DNA of 64,000 bases from Nonomuraea basaltis (GTDB taxonomy: Bacteria > Actinomycetota > Actinomycetes > Streptosporangiales > Streptosporangiaceae): the NCBI RefSeq assembly GCF_005893125.1, contig NZ_VCJS01000012.1, positions 53,579 through 117,578 of the forward strand, read 5' to 3'. How positions within the stretch are numbered: the first letter of the stretch is position 1; every line of letters begins with the position of its first letter. The translations under genes and the position numbers were made by a program. The notes beneath the pieces were generated by a model, which saw only the letters and a program-made list of their open reading frames with translations, did not search any database and was not told where the DNA came from. Below, piece after piece: positions 16,747 to 27,818 of this stretch.

Positions 16747-17742
16747 GTGCGTCGATATTTCGGCAGGAAACTCCTCATATACGGATTGACGTTCTTCGTC
16801 GCCGTCACGGTCAACTGGATGATCCCGCGCTTCATGCCGGGCGACCCGGTCGCCAGCATGGTCGCGCGGGCCAACGTCGCCAAGCCCGAGGCCGTGGAGG
16901 CGATGCGGGCCTACTACAACAACCTCTTCGGGCTGGACCAGCCGCTGCTGCAGCAGTACGCCAACTTCTGGGGCTCGCTGCTGCGGGGCGACTTCGGGCT
17001 CAGCATCTGGCTGTTCCCCACCCCCGTCAGCACCGTGATCGGCGACGCGGTGCCGTACACGCTGGGGCTGGTCGTCCCGGCGGTGCTGCTGAGCTGGGTG
17101 GTGGGCAACCGGTTCGGCGCGTACGCCGCCCGCCGCAAACTCCTCGACAACACCGTCCTGCCCGTCGGGTACGTGCTGACGGCCATGCCGTACATGTGGC
17201 TGGCGGTGCTCCTGGCCTGGGCGTTCGGCGTGATCGCGGGCATCTTCCCGGTCGCCGGCGGCTACAGCTTCTCGATGCGGCCCAACTGGTCATGGACGTT
17301 CCTGCTCGACCTGCTGCACCACTGGACGCTGCCGTTCCTGTCGCTGTTCCTGGTGGCGCTGGGCGGCTGGGCGATCGGCATGCGCAACATGATCATCTAT
17401 GAGCTGGAGTCCGACTACTCCAACTACCTGTCGGCCCTCGGCGCCCCCGCCAGGCTGATTCGCAGGTACGCCTTCCGCAACGCCGTCCTGCCCCAGATCA
17501 CCGGCCTGGCCCTGCAGCTCGGCGCGCTGATCGCCGGAGCGCTGGTCACCGAGATCGTCTTCGCCTATCCGGGCCTGGGGAGCCTGATCCTCAAGGCCAT
17601 CCAGAACAAGGACTTCTTCCTCCTCCAGGGCACGTTCCTGTTCATCGTGCTCGGCGTGCTGATCGCCAACTTCATCATCGACATCGTCTACGTCGTGGTC
17701 GATCCGCGGACCAGGGCGGGAATGGCTGGTGCGCAGGCATGA
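16747..17742 (+). CDS. ABC transporter permease, DppB-like
   Basis: The protein has 331 residues, starts with GTG and has about six membrane helices. It opens with RRYFGRKLLIYGLTFFVAVTVNW, the usual N-terminal helix of DppB/OppB permeases. The EAA loop is around LSALGAPARLIRRYAFRNAVLPQ. With the DppC-like partner it forms the membrane channel. Its stop overlaps the next start by 4 nt (ATGA), and a ribosome site (GGAGAAA) lies 7 nt before the GTG. Confidence 0.93.
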   Translation: MRRYFGRKLLIYGLTFFVAVTVNWMIPRFMPGDPVASMVARANVAKPEAVEAMRAYYNNLFGLDQPLLQQYANFWGSLLRGDFGLSIWLFPTPVSTVIGDAVPYTLGLVVPAVLLSWVVGNRFGAYAARRKLLDNTVLPVGYVLTAMPYMWLAVLLAWAFGVIAGIFPVAGGYSFSMRPNWSWTFLLDLLHHWTLPFLSLFLVALGGWAIGMRNMIIYELESDYSNYLSALGAPARLIRRYAFRNAVLPQITGLALQLGALIAGALVTEIVFAYPGLGSLILKAIQNKDFFLLQGTFLFIVLGVLIANFIIDIVYVVVDPRTRAGMAGAQA

Positions 17743-18623
17743 CGGCACTTCAGGAAGTCGCCCCGCGCGAGCGCGAAGGCGTGCGGCGCGAGGCGCTCTA
17801 TTTCGCGGTGCGCAACGGCAAGCTGATGACCGGCCTCGGCATCGTGCTGGCGCTGCTCCTGCTGGGACTGATCGGCCCCCTGCTGGTCGACGCCACGCCC
17901 AACGAGTACGGCGCCAAGCCCATGAGCCCGCCCTCCGGCGAGTACTGGCTCGGCACCACCACGTTCGGCCAGGACATCTTCGCCCAGTTCGTACACGGCC
18001 TGCGCAGCACCTTCGCGGTGGGCGTGGTCGGCGGCGGCATCGCCGCGGTCATCGGCATGGTCGTCGGCTTCGTGGCCGGCTATCTGGGCGGCATCGTCGA
18101 CGAGATACTCAACATGCTGACCAACATCATCCTGGTCATCCCCACCCTGGCCGTCCTGCTGATCATCAACGCGTACCTGGGCATCAGGAGCGTGGCCGTG
18201 CAGGGCCTGTTCATCGGCCTGACGCAGTGGCCGTGGGCGGCGCGGGCGATCAGGGCGCAGACGTTCTCGCTGCGTACCAGGGAGTTCGTGGACCTGGCCA
18301 GGATGAGCGGCTCGGGCACCGGGCGGATCATCACCAGGGAGATCGCGCCGAACATGAGCTCCTACCTGTTCATGACGTTCATCCTGCTGTTCGGCGGCTC
18401 TGTGCTCATCGCCTCCTCGCTGGACTTCATCGGCCTCGGCCCCACGGAGGGCGTCTCGCTGGGCCTGATGCTGCAGAACGCCAACCAGTGGAGCGCGCTC
18501 CATCTCGGCCTCTGGTGGTGGTTCGTCCCGCCCGGCGCGGCCATCACCGCCATCGTGGGCGCCCTGTACGTGGCCAACGTCGGCCTCGACGAGGTCTTCA
18601 ACCCGAAGCTGAGGGAGACATGA
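17739..18623 (+). CDS. ABC transporter permease, DppC-like
   Basis: The protein has 294 residues with an N-terminal helix (LMTGLGIVLALLLLGLIGPLL), then a BPD_transp_1 domain of five helices. The sequence GTTTFGQDIFAQFVHGLR is the typical DppC motif, and DLARMSGSGTGRIITREIAPN is the EAA loop. It pairs with the preceding permease. The start overlaps the previous stop and its own stop overlaps the next start (ATGA at both ends), so the transporter genes are translationally coupled. Confidence 0.93.
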   Translation: MTALQEVAPREREGVRREALYFAVRNGKLMTGLGIVLALLLLGLIGPLLVDATPNEYGAKPMSPPSGEYWLGTTTFGQDIFAQFVHGLRSTFAVGVVGGGIAAVIGMVVGFVAGYLGGIVDEILNMLTNIILVIPTLAVLLIINAYLGIRSVAVQGLFIGLTQWPWAARAIRAQTFSLRTREFVDLARMSGSGTGRIITREIAPNMSSYLFMTFILLFGGSVLIASSLDFIGLGPTEGVSLGLMLQNANQWSALHLGLWWWFVPPGAAITAIVGALYVANVGLDEVFNPKLRET

Positions 18624-19561
18624 GCCTGCAGGTCAGCGAGCTGAAGGTTTACTACAGGACGCTGAAGGGCGAGGTGCGCGCCCTCGACGGGATGTCCTTC
18701 GAGCTGGCCGACGGCGAGATCATCGGACTGGTGGGGGAGTCGGGCTGCGGCAAGAGCACGCTGGGCAAGAGCCTCATCCGGATGGACAGCCGCATGCACC
18801 ACGTGGGCGGCCGCGTGGTGCTCGACGGCAAGGAGCTGCCCATCGCCGACGACCGCCGGATGAACGAGTTCCGCTTCAAGGAGGTCTCGCTCATCCCGCA
18901 GTACGCCATGAGCGCGCTCAACCCGACCCGCAAGCTCCGCAGGATGGTCACCGAGCTGCTCAAGTCGAGGGGCACGGCCGTGGACACAGCCGAGCTGGAG
19001 CGCCGGATGGACCAGGTCGGCCTGCCCCGCGAGGTGCTCGACCGCTACCCGATCGAGCTGTCGGGCGGCATGAAGCAGCGCATGGTGATGGTCATCTCCA
19101 CCCTCCTCGACCCGTCCCTGCTGATCGCCGACGAGGTCACCTCCGCGCTCGACGTCTCCACCCAGAAGGCCGTCGCCCGCGCGCTGCTCGGCTTCCGCGA
19201 CAGCGGCTACGTCAAGAGCATGATCTTCGTCACCCACGACATAGCGCTCACCCACCACATCGCCGACACGATCATGGTCATGTACGCCGGCAAGCTGGCG
19301 GAGAAGGCGTCCGCCGACGTGATCGTCAAGGCGCCGCGGCACCCGTACACCAGGCTGCTCATCGACTCTCTGCCGGAGGTCGGCGTGCGCTACGCCGAGC
19401 GCAGGCTGGAGGGCATCGCCGGCAGCCCGCCGTCGCTGCTGCACCCGCCCGCCGGCTGCCGCTTCCGCGACCGCTGCCCGATCGCCGGAGAGGAGTGCGC
19501 CGAGGACCCGCCGGTGGTCGAGATCGCGCCCGCCCACCACGTCGCCTGCTGGAAGGCATGA
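18620..19561 (+). CDS. ABC transporter ATPase, DppD-like
   Basis: The protein has 313 residues: Walker A GESGCGKST, signature LSGGMKQR, Walker B LLIADEVTSALD and the switch His in FVTHD. The C-terminal oligopeptide-transporter extension carries the Cys-rich motif CRFRDRCPIAGEEC, which can hold an iron-sulfur cluster in this family. It energises import with the following ATPase. The ATG overlaps the permease stop (ATGA). Confidence 0.94.
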   Translation: MSLQVSELKVYYRTLKGEVRALDGMSFELADGEIIGLVGESGCGKSTLGKSLIRMDSRMHHVGGRVVLDGKELPIADDRRMNEFRFKEVSLIPQYAMSALNPTRKLRRMVTELLKSRGTAVDTAELERRMDQVGLPREVLDRYPIELSGGMKQRMVMVISTLLDPSLLIADEVTSALDVSTQKAVARALLGFRDSGYVKSMIFVTHDIALTHHIADTIMVMYAGKLAEKASADVIVKAPRHPYTRLLIDSLPEVGVRYAERRLEGIAGSPPSLLHPPAGCRFRDRCPIAGEECAEDPPVVEIAPAHHVACWKA

Positions 19562-20436
19562 TGCTGAGACTCCACGACGTCACCAAGGAATTCAGGATCG
19601 GCGCCTTCGGCGGCAAGAGCGTCACGGCCGTGCGGAACGTCAGCTTTGACGTCGTGCCCGGCGAGGTCGTCTCCCTGATCGGGGAGAGCGGCAGCGGCAA
19701 GAGCACGATCGGCCGCATGATCCTCGGCCTGAACCCGGTCACCAGCGGCTCGATCACCTTCGACGGCCTGCCGGCGCGGGCCGGCAAGGAGTACTACCGC
19801 CACATCCAGGGCATTTTCCAGGACCCCTTCAGCTCGTTCAACCCGGTGTTCAAGGCCGACCGGGTGTTCGCCATGATCAAGGAGTCCTACTTCCCGGCCG
19901 TCCAGGAGCCGGAGTGGGCGGAGCGGGTCCGCGGGTCCCTGCGCGACGTGCGGCTCAACCCCGACCAGGTGCTCGGCAAGTACCCGCACCAGCTCAGCGG
20001 CGGCCAGCTGCAGCGCCTGCTCATCGCCCGCGCGCTGCTGCTGGACATCAAGCTGCTGGTGGCCGACGAGATCACCAGCATGCTGGACGCGTCCACCCGC
20101 ATCGACGTGCTCAACCTGCTGGCCGAGCTGAAGGCCAGGGGCCTGGGCGTGCTCTACATCACGCACGACCTGTCGCTCGGCAACTACCTCGCCGAGCGCA
20201 CGGTGGTGCTGCGCAAGGGCGGCGTGGTCGAGATGGGGCTGACGGACAAGGTCTTCGGCGACCCGCTGCACCCCTACACGCGCGAGCTGCTGTCGGCGGT
20301 GCCGCGCCTGCACGAGGACTGGGCCGACGCCACCGCCGTGGACACCTGCCTCTACCACGAGCGCGGGGCCTCAGGAGGCCTGCTCGAGGCCGAACCCGGC
20401 CATTTCGTGGCGTGCGCCCAGCTCGAAACCTGCTAA
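19558..20436 (+). CDS. ABC transporter ATPase, DppF-like
   Basis: The protein has 292 residues: Walker A GESGSGKST, Q-loop FQDPFSSFNP, signature LSGGQLQR and Walker B LLVADEITSMLD, and ends with a short C-terminal extension (CLYHERG ... FVACAQLETC). It forms the heterodimeric motor with the preceding ATPase. The ATG at 19558 overlaps the previous stop by 4 nt; a second ATG follows immediately, so the true start could be 19561. The glycosidase remnant begins 10 nt downstream with its own AAGGAG site. Confidence 0.93.
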   Translation: MMLRLHDVTKEFRIGAFGGKSVTAVRNVSFDVVPGEVVSLIGESGSGKSTIGRMILGLNPVTSGSITFDGLPARAGKEYYRHIQGIFQDPFSSFNPVFKADRVFAMIKESYFPAVQEPEWAERVRGSLRDVRLNPDQVLGKYPHQLSGGQLQRLLIARALLLDIKLLVADEITSMLDASTRIDVLNLLAELKARGLGVLYITHDLSLGNYLAERTVVLRKGGVVEMGLTDKVFGDPLHPYTRELLSAVPRLHEDWADATAVDTCLYHERGASGGLLEAEPGHFVACAQLETC

Positions 20437-20446
20437 GGAGACGTCC

Positions 20447-21753
20447 TTGACGTACCGTCCGCTGCACGACGGCTGGACCCTGTCGTCGCAGGGCGTCGCG
20501 CCAGATGTCAAAGGGGTTCCCGCGACGGTGCCCGGCTGCGTGCACACCGATCTGCTCGCGGCCGGGCTGATCGACGACCCCTACCTGGACGACAACGAGC
20601 ACCGGCTGGCCTGGATCGGCCGCACGGAATGGACCTATCGCACCACCTTCACCTGGTCACCGGATGAGCACGAGTGCACGGACCTGGTGTGCGAAGGGCT
20701 GGACACGGTCGCCACGCTCACCCTCAACGGGATACGCATCGGGAGCACCGCCAACCAGCACCGCTCCTACCGCTTCCCCGTCCGCCACCTGCTGCGTGAC
20801 GGCGACAACGAGCTGACCGCGCACTTCGGCTCGGCCTACGCCTACGCCGAGGAGCGGCGGGCGGCGCTGGGCGAGCGGCCGGGCGCCTACGACGAGCCCT
20901 ACCCCTTCATCCGCAAGATGGCCTGCAACTTCGGCTGGGACTGGGGGCCCACGCTGGTCACGGCCGGGATCTGGCGCCCCATCGGCCTGGAGAGCTGGAG
21001 CCGGGCCCGCCTGGCGGAGGTGCGCCCGCTCGCGCACGCGGACGGCACGGTGGACGTGCACGTCCGCGTCGAGCGCAGCACCGAGGAGCCCCTCACGCTG
21101 TCCGCCGAGATCGCGGGGATCACCGTGGAGGAGCGCCTGGACGGGCGGGCCACCGTGCTCTCGCTGAAGGTCCCCGACCCCGAGCCGTGGTGGCCTCGCG
21201 GGTACGGCGACCAGCCCCGCTACGACCTGACCGTCCGCCTCGGCGACGACGAGTGGCACACCAAGATCGGATTCCGGTCCGTCGAGCTGGAGCCCGAGGC
21301 GTTCACGCTCAAGGTGAACGGCGTCCCGGTCTTCGTCAGAGGCGTCAACTGGATCCCCGACGACTGCTTCCCCGCCCGCGTCACCAGGGAGCGCCTGGCC
21401 GAGCGGTTCGGCCAGGCCACGGCCGCCGGGGTCAACCTGCTGCGGGTCTGGGGCGGCGGCCTGTACGAGAGCGATGACTTCTACGACCTGGCCGACGAGC
21501 TGGGCCTGCTGACGCGCACGCCGAGCGCTCCTCCGGCGGCTACCGGGTGACCGTCACCGCGATCAGCGTGCTGCGCGAGCTCGCGATCTTCCCCGACCGG
21601 CTCGACCCGGACGCGACCGTCGACGACCAGCTCGTCACCCTGCTGCCGGGCGAGAGCGCCGTCTTCCACGTCACCACCGCCAGGGACCTGGACGCCGGGG
21701 CGCTGACCGGCTTCCCCGTGCTGCGCTGCGTGAACGAGGCGGTCAGACCCTGA
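20447..21753 (+). pseudogene. Beta-mannosidase (GH2) gene with a large internal deletion and frameshift
   Basis: The first 350 or so codons match the N-terminal jelly-roll and immunoglobulin-like domains of GH2 beta-mannosidases: GCVHTDLLAAGLIDDPY, WIGRTEWTYRT, IRKMACNFGWDWGPTL, WWPRGYGDQPRYDL, RGVNWIPDDCFP and NLLRVWGGGLYESDDFYDLADELG. At about 21508 the sequence jumps. That frame ends at 21550 after 12 unrelated residues, while another frame (from about 21510 to 21753) carries the C-terminal beta-sandwich ending LLPGESAVFHV and FPVLRCVNEAV. About 400 residues, with both catalytic Glu residues, are missing, since the family length is about 820. It cannot be active as read. Collapse of sequence during assembly is an alternative to a true deletion. 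Confidence 0.85.
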
Positions 21754-22417
21754 ACTCCTCGGTCCGGTGCGCGTACGCGGGCAGCGCGGCCCGCATCTCG
21801 TCCGTGACGACCGGCGGCGGCAGCGGCACGATCTCCCGCTCGTGGAAGGCGAGCACGTCCTCGCCCTCGGCGAACAGCTCCTGGACCGCCCCCAGGCAGG
21901 GGCCGACCACGCCGGGATCGGTGATCCGCCGGCCGCCGCGGCCCCCGCCGTACCGGTCGTAGAGCACCTCGTACATGAGCGACGGAGAGAAGATCACCAG
22001 CTCGGGAAGCGGGTCGAGGGCCGAGACCCGCGAGGCAGGCACCACCCGGCAGGGCGAGCCGGCCCGGGCGCGCACGGCCAGCACGTGCAGCTCCCACTGC
22101 AGGTACGCGGTGATCGGGAACTCCACCACCCGCACCCGCCTGACCGGGACGCGGCCGCGGAAGTAGTCGGCCAGCGGCCCGGCCATGCGTGCGGCCAGCT
22201 CCAGCGAGCCCGCCCAGTCGCCGTCCATCATGGCCCGCCAGCTCGCCACGTCCGGCTCGTAGAAGACCTGGGCGCGCTCCAGCTTCCACATCGGCTCGGT
22301 GCGCGCCGCATGGTCGCGCTCGAAACCGGCTTGGTACTCGGGCACGTCCAGGACCAGGCCGTCGGCGTGCGCGACGGCGGCGAACGGATTGACCGGGCCG
22401 GCGCCCTGCTCGATCAT
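21743..22417 (-). CDS. DUF6879-family protein
   Basis: The protein has 224 residues and no signal peptide or membrane helix. The pattern RVPVRRVRVVEFPITAYLQWELHVLAVRARAG, together with ELVIFSPSLMYEVLYD and TDPGVVGPCLGAVQELF, resembles DUF6879 proteins, which are common beside XRE regulators and DUF397 proteins in actinobacteria, but here the usual partners are absent. ATG 22417 has GAAGGGA about 8 nt upstream; an earlier in-frame start at 22486 lacks a site. Its 3' end overlaps the end of the beta-mannosidase remnant by 11 bp, tail to tail. The function is unknown. Confidence 0.6.
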   Translation of the reverse strand: MIEQGAGPVNPFAAVAHADGLVLDVPEYQAGFERDHAARTEPMWKLERAQVFYEPDVASWRAMMDGDWAGSLELAARMAGPLADYFRGRVPVRRVRVVEFPITAYLQWELHVLAVRARAGSPCRVVPASRVSALDPLPELVIFSPSLMYEVLYDRYGGGRGGRRITDPGVVGPCLGAVQELFAEGEDVLAFHEREIVPLPPPVVTDEMRAALPAYAHRTEEFRV

Positions 22418-22504
22418 GCGGCGTCCCTTCGCGTCTGAAGACCCGCCCAGATCATCAGGTGAGCCCATGACAGGGTCAAGGCCCAAAAATGATCTGCGGG
22501 GTGT

Positions 22505-23038
22505 TCAGGCGCGGCGGTGGAAACGCCGGTGGACCAGGCCGAAGACCATGGCCACGAGCCACACCATGAAGAAGATCTTGAAGACGCCGAACCCGCCGAA
22601 GATCAGCGACAGCATCATGAACACGAACAGCACGCCGACGAACGGGTGCGGCCCCCGGTGGTGGCGCCGCGACGGATGGTGTGCCCACTGGCGGCGCATG
22701 TCCCGCTGCGCGTGGCGCATGGACTGCATCTGCCGATGGTGCGCCGCCATGGATTGCCGCCAGCCGTCCATGTCGTACTGGGGGGCGGGCTCGCGGTAGG
22801 CATGACCCGGCAGGTCGGATGTCACCTGCGCGAGGTCGCGGCCCGTCTTGGCGGTCAGCGTCCGGTCGAGCCGTTCGTCGAGCTCCTCATGGGTCAGGCG
22901 GCCCTGCGCGAAGTGCTCGCGCAGGGCGGCCATCGTCTGCTCGCGCTCGGCGTCGCCGATGCGGAGATCATTGCGATCCATGCCTGGTTCCTCGCTCTCC
23001 CCGAACCGGTCATCCGGTGCGACGCCGGTCGCGTTCAT
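22505..23038 (-). CDS. DUF1707 (SHOCT-like) membrane protein
   Basis: The protein has 177 residues. The DUF1707 domain is clear (MDRNDLRIGDAEREQTMAAL, HFAQGRLTHEELDERLD, AKTGRDLAQVTSDLP). A His/Met/Gln-rich segment follows (AAHHRQMQSMRHAQRDMRRQ), then two hydrophobic helices near the C-terminus. It starts 3 nt after the stop of the PadR gene with its own GAGGAG site, so it is co-transcribed with PadR and probably part of the same envelope response. The His/Met-rich stretch could bind metal; this is inference. Confidence 0.85.
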   Translation of the reverse strand: MNATGVAPDDRFGESEEPGMDRNDLRIGDAEREQTMAALREHFAQGRLTHEELDERLDRTLTAKTGRDLAQVTSDLPGHAYREPAPQYDMDGWRQSMAAHHRQMQSMRHAQRDMRRQWAHHPSRRHHRGPHPFVGVLFVFMMLSLIFGGFGVFKIFFMVWLVAMVFGLVHRRFHRRA

Positions 23039-23041
23039 GCT

Positions 23042-23758
23042 TCACTCCTCGCCCGGTTCGCCATCGGCCAGGATCTGGTAGAGCTTGCGCCGGGTCTCTA
23101 CCAGAGTCTTACGCGCTTCGCGGATTTGTGCGTCGTTTCCCGTCTGGAGAATTTGCATCATCGCGAAGGCCGACTGCTTGGAGATCTGCCAGAGATCGGC
23201 GGCGTTGTCGTCGACGTCCGGGCGCATGTCGTCCCACGGCGCGCGGACATCGTCGGCGTGCGCCTCGATGTAGTTGCGGCCCTCCTCGGTGAGGCGGAAG
23301 CTCTTGCGGCCCTCATGCTCCTCCGAGATCACCAGGCCCTCGTCGGTGAGCTGCTGCAGCGCCGGGTAGACGGCGCCCGGGCTGGGCTTCCAGCCGCCCT
23401 CGCTGCGCTCGGCGATCTCCTGGATGATCTGGTAGCCGTTGCGCGGCTCCTCGGCGAGCAGGGCCAGGATCGCGGAGCGTACGTCGCCCCGCTTCGCCTT
23501 GCGGGCCCTGCCGCCCCAGCCGCGGTGACCGCCGCCCCAAGGACCGCCTGGGCCGCCCCAGGGGCCGCCGCGCCCGAAGTCGAACGGGAACGGGCCCGGC
23601 CCGCCCCTCCGGCCGCGCTCCCGGTGCTCGTGATGATGGTGGTGCCGGCCGCCCATCTGCTCGAAGGCGTCGGCCACGGCCTTGAACGCCTCGCGGGCGG
23701 CCCGCTTGTACTCGTGTGCGCCGGGCCAAGGCCCTCCTGCTGCTTGTGCGGAACTCAT
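23042..23758 (-). CDS. PadR-family transcriptional regulator with His/Gly-rich N-terminal extension
   Basis: The protein has 238 residues. The PadR winged helix spans roughly 85-170 (RGDVRSAILALLAEEPRNGYQIIQEI, GAVYPALQQLTDEGLV, KSFRLTEEGRNYI), followed by a coiled-coil dimer segment. The first 80 residues hold HHHHHEHRERGRRGG and a Gly/Trp-rich run, as in many actinobacterial PadR proteins encoded with DUF1707 partners. It likely represses its own operon at the palindromes just upstream. ATG 23758 is the only start that includes the whole extension. Confidence 0.92.
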   Translation of the reverse strand: MSSAQAAGGPWPGAHEYKRAAREAFKAVADAFEQMGGRHHHHHEHRERGRRGGPGPFPFDFGRGGPWGGPGGPWGGGHRGWGGRARKAKRGDVRSAILALLAEEPRNGYQIIQEIAERSEGGWKPSPGAVYPALQQLTDEGLVISEEHEGRKSFRLTEEGRNYIEAHADDVRAPWDDMRPDVDDNAADLWQISKQSAFAMMQILQTGNDAQIREARKTLVETRRKLYQILADGEPGEE

Positions 23759-23770
23759 GTTTCCCCCTAT

Positions 23771-23809
23771 ATCGCGATCTGTTCTCGATGCGTCAAAGAT
23801 ATATCGATA
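23771..23809. promoter_or_regulatory. Candidate PadR operator/promoter region
   Basis: Three palindromes lie in the 50 bp before the padR start: ATCGCGAT (23771-23778), GATATATC (23798-23805) and TATCGATA (23802-23809). The ATATCG half-site occurs in both the left and right parts. On the minus strand TTGACG precedes the left palindrome by a usual spacer. AT-rich palindromes of this type are common PadR autoregulatory sites. Confidence 0.45.
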
Positions 23810-23903
23810 CTATGTCGTTCGCAAGTCTGGGCGTTGAGTGAGCTAGATCACGAAAAAGTTGCGGAATCCGGGAACATGATGCGGGAAGGCATCGTTATTC
23901 ACA

Positions 23904-23970
23904 GCAGACGAGGTCGTTCCGCGTCGGCAGGGCTGGGGGGTGCTGTCGCCGCGGAGACGACCTCGTCTGC
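23904..23970. other. Long imperfect hairpin in the padR / ydjM-like gap
   Basis: The arms 23904-23930 and 23943-23970 pair over about 25 of 27 positions around a 12-nt G-rich loop. The outer 14 bp (GCAGACGAGGTCGT / ACGACCTCGTCTGC) are perfect. It does not follow a gene end on either strand and has no T-tract, so it is not an obvious terminator. It may be a structured RNA, a cruciform or a small palindromic repeat element. Confidence 0.6.
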
Positions 23971-24048
23971 GTTTGCGCCCATGGCCGGATCGCCTCGCGC
24001 GGCATGCCTCACCGCGTAAAGAGGTTCTTTGCCGTACAGTCCCGGATC

Positions 24049-24777
24049 ATGATGGGGCACACTCACGCGATGACCGGGGCCATCGCCTGGCTGGGGCTGG
24101 CGCCGCCCCTCGCGGCACTGCCGCTGCTGAACGAGTCCTCACGGTTCGTCGACACCGGGATCATGGCCACCGCGCTCAACCCCGCCGAACTGGTCGCCGG
24201 GGCGATCATCTGCGCGGGCGCCGCGATGCTGCCCGACCTCGACCACCCGAGCGCGACGATCGCGCAGACCTTCGGGCCGGTCACCTGGGTGCTCAGCAAG
24301 GGCGTGGCGTGGATCAGCGGCGGGCACCGCGGGGCGACGCATTCGCTGGCCTTCGCCGTGGCGCTCGGGTTAGGGGCGCACTGGCTGGCCAACACCTATC
24401 CCATCGGCCGCGACATCATGGTCGTGCTGCTCATCGGCCTCGCGCTGCGCGCGATCGGCGTCGGGATCCCCGGGAACAAGATCGGGTCCGCCATGATCAA
24501 CATCGGGCTGACCGCGGGGCTCTACGCCGTCTTCCTGTCCCTGACCGTCGGGTACGCCTGGCTGGGGCTGGCCGTGGGGATCGGGTGTCTCATGCACGTC
24601 GTCGGGGACTGCATGACCGAGCGGGGATGTCCGGTGTTGTGGCCGCTGGGGGCCAAGTTCATGCTGCCGTGGAAAATCGGCATCAAGACGGGCAAGAAGT
24701 TCGAGCAGAAGATCCTGGCACCGATCCTGTCGGTCGCGATCGTCGGGTTGCTGTTCTGGCGGTTGGTGCCCGTTTAA
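24049..24777 (+). CDS. YdjM-type membrane-bound metal-dependent hydrolase
   Basis: The protein has 242 residues with about five hydrophobic helices. The family motifs are present: MGHTHAMTGA at the N-terminus, CAGAAMLPDLDHPSATIA, GGHRGATHSLAF and CLMHVVGDCMTERG, which together hold the His/Asp metal ligands. Members are linked to phospholipid or DNA-damage responses, but the substrate is unknown. ATG 24049 was chosen because TACAGT (24035-24040) lies 8 nt before it and no ribosome site is visible, suggesting a leaderless or very short leader mRNA. Confidence 0.85.
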   Translation: MMGHTHAMTGAIAWLGLAPPLAALPLLNESSRFVDTGIMATALNPAELVAGAIICAGAAMLPDLDHPSATIAQTFGPVTWVLSKGVAWISGGHRGATHSLAFAVALGLGAHWLANTYPIGRDIMVVLLIGLALRAIGVGIPGNKIGSAMINIGLTAGLYAVFLSLTVGYAWLGLAVGIGCLMHVVGDCMTERGCPVLWPLGAKFMLPWKIGIKTGKKFEQKILAPILSVAIVGLLFWRLVPV

Positions 24778-24803
24778 CTTGATGCCGAGATACCTTAGGG
24801 ATA

Positions 24804-24817
24804 TCTTGACATCAAGA
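24804..24817. promoter_or_regulatory. TCTTGA-CA-TCAAGA palindrome upstream of aconitase
   Basis: A perfect inverted repeat of 6-bp arms with a 2-bp spacer lies 105-118 bp before the acnA start. TCTTGA/TCAAGA palindromes are typical sites for MarR-like regulators in actinobacteria; which regulator acts here is not known. Confidence 0.5.
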
Positions 24818-24836
24818 CATCCGCCGCGGCCTGCGA

Positions 24837-24852
24837 GTTAGGTTTACCTAAC
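24837..24852. promoter_or_regulatory. Iron-box-like palindrome upstream of aconitase
   Basis: GTTAGGT-TT-ACCTAAC is a perfect 16-bp palindrome built from the TTAGGT half-site of DtxR/IdeR/DmdR boxes, although shorter than the usual 19 bp. Iron control would make sense for aconitase, a 4Fe-4S enzyme. Confidence 0.5.
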
Positions 24853-24921
24853 GTACGTGTCGCTTGGGCTGTGCGGCAGGATTTGGTCTGAACACTTGTC
24901 TGATGGAGGAGGCGAATCACC

Positions 24922-27654
<2,733 letters not shown>

Positions 27655-27773
27655 TTTTCCCGCCTCCACCCGGTCATGAGCCGGGCGGGGGCCGGGGACC
27701 CTGGCTGCTTCGCTGAGCCGGGGGCAGGGCGCGATCCTTACGCGCCCGCATCGGGGGAATCACCCGACACCCG

Positions 27774-27813
27774 AAGAGCCGCCCGGAGGGACAACCCCCG
27801 CCGGGCGGCTCTT
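27774..27813. terminator. Bidirectional intrinsic terminator after acnA
   Basis: A perfect 13-bp stem (AAGAGCCGCCCGG / CCGGGCGGCTCTT) around a 14-nt loop ends in CTTT on the plus strand and in AA/TT on the other. It lies between the convergent acnA and metallopeptidase remnant and could serve both. Confidence 0.85.
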
Positions 27814-27818
27814 TGCCG

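Noticed and set aside
27721..27813. Direct repeats around the acnA terminator considered as a CRISPR-like array
   Set aside because: Only one inverted repeat is present, with no regularly spaced units and no cas gene in the window.
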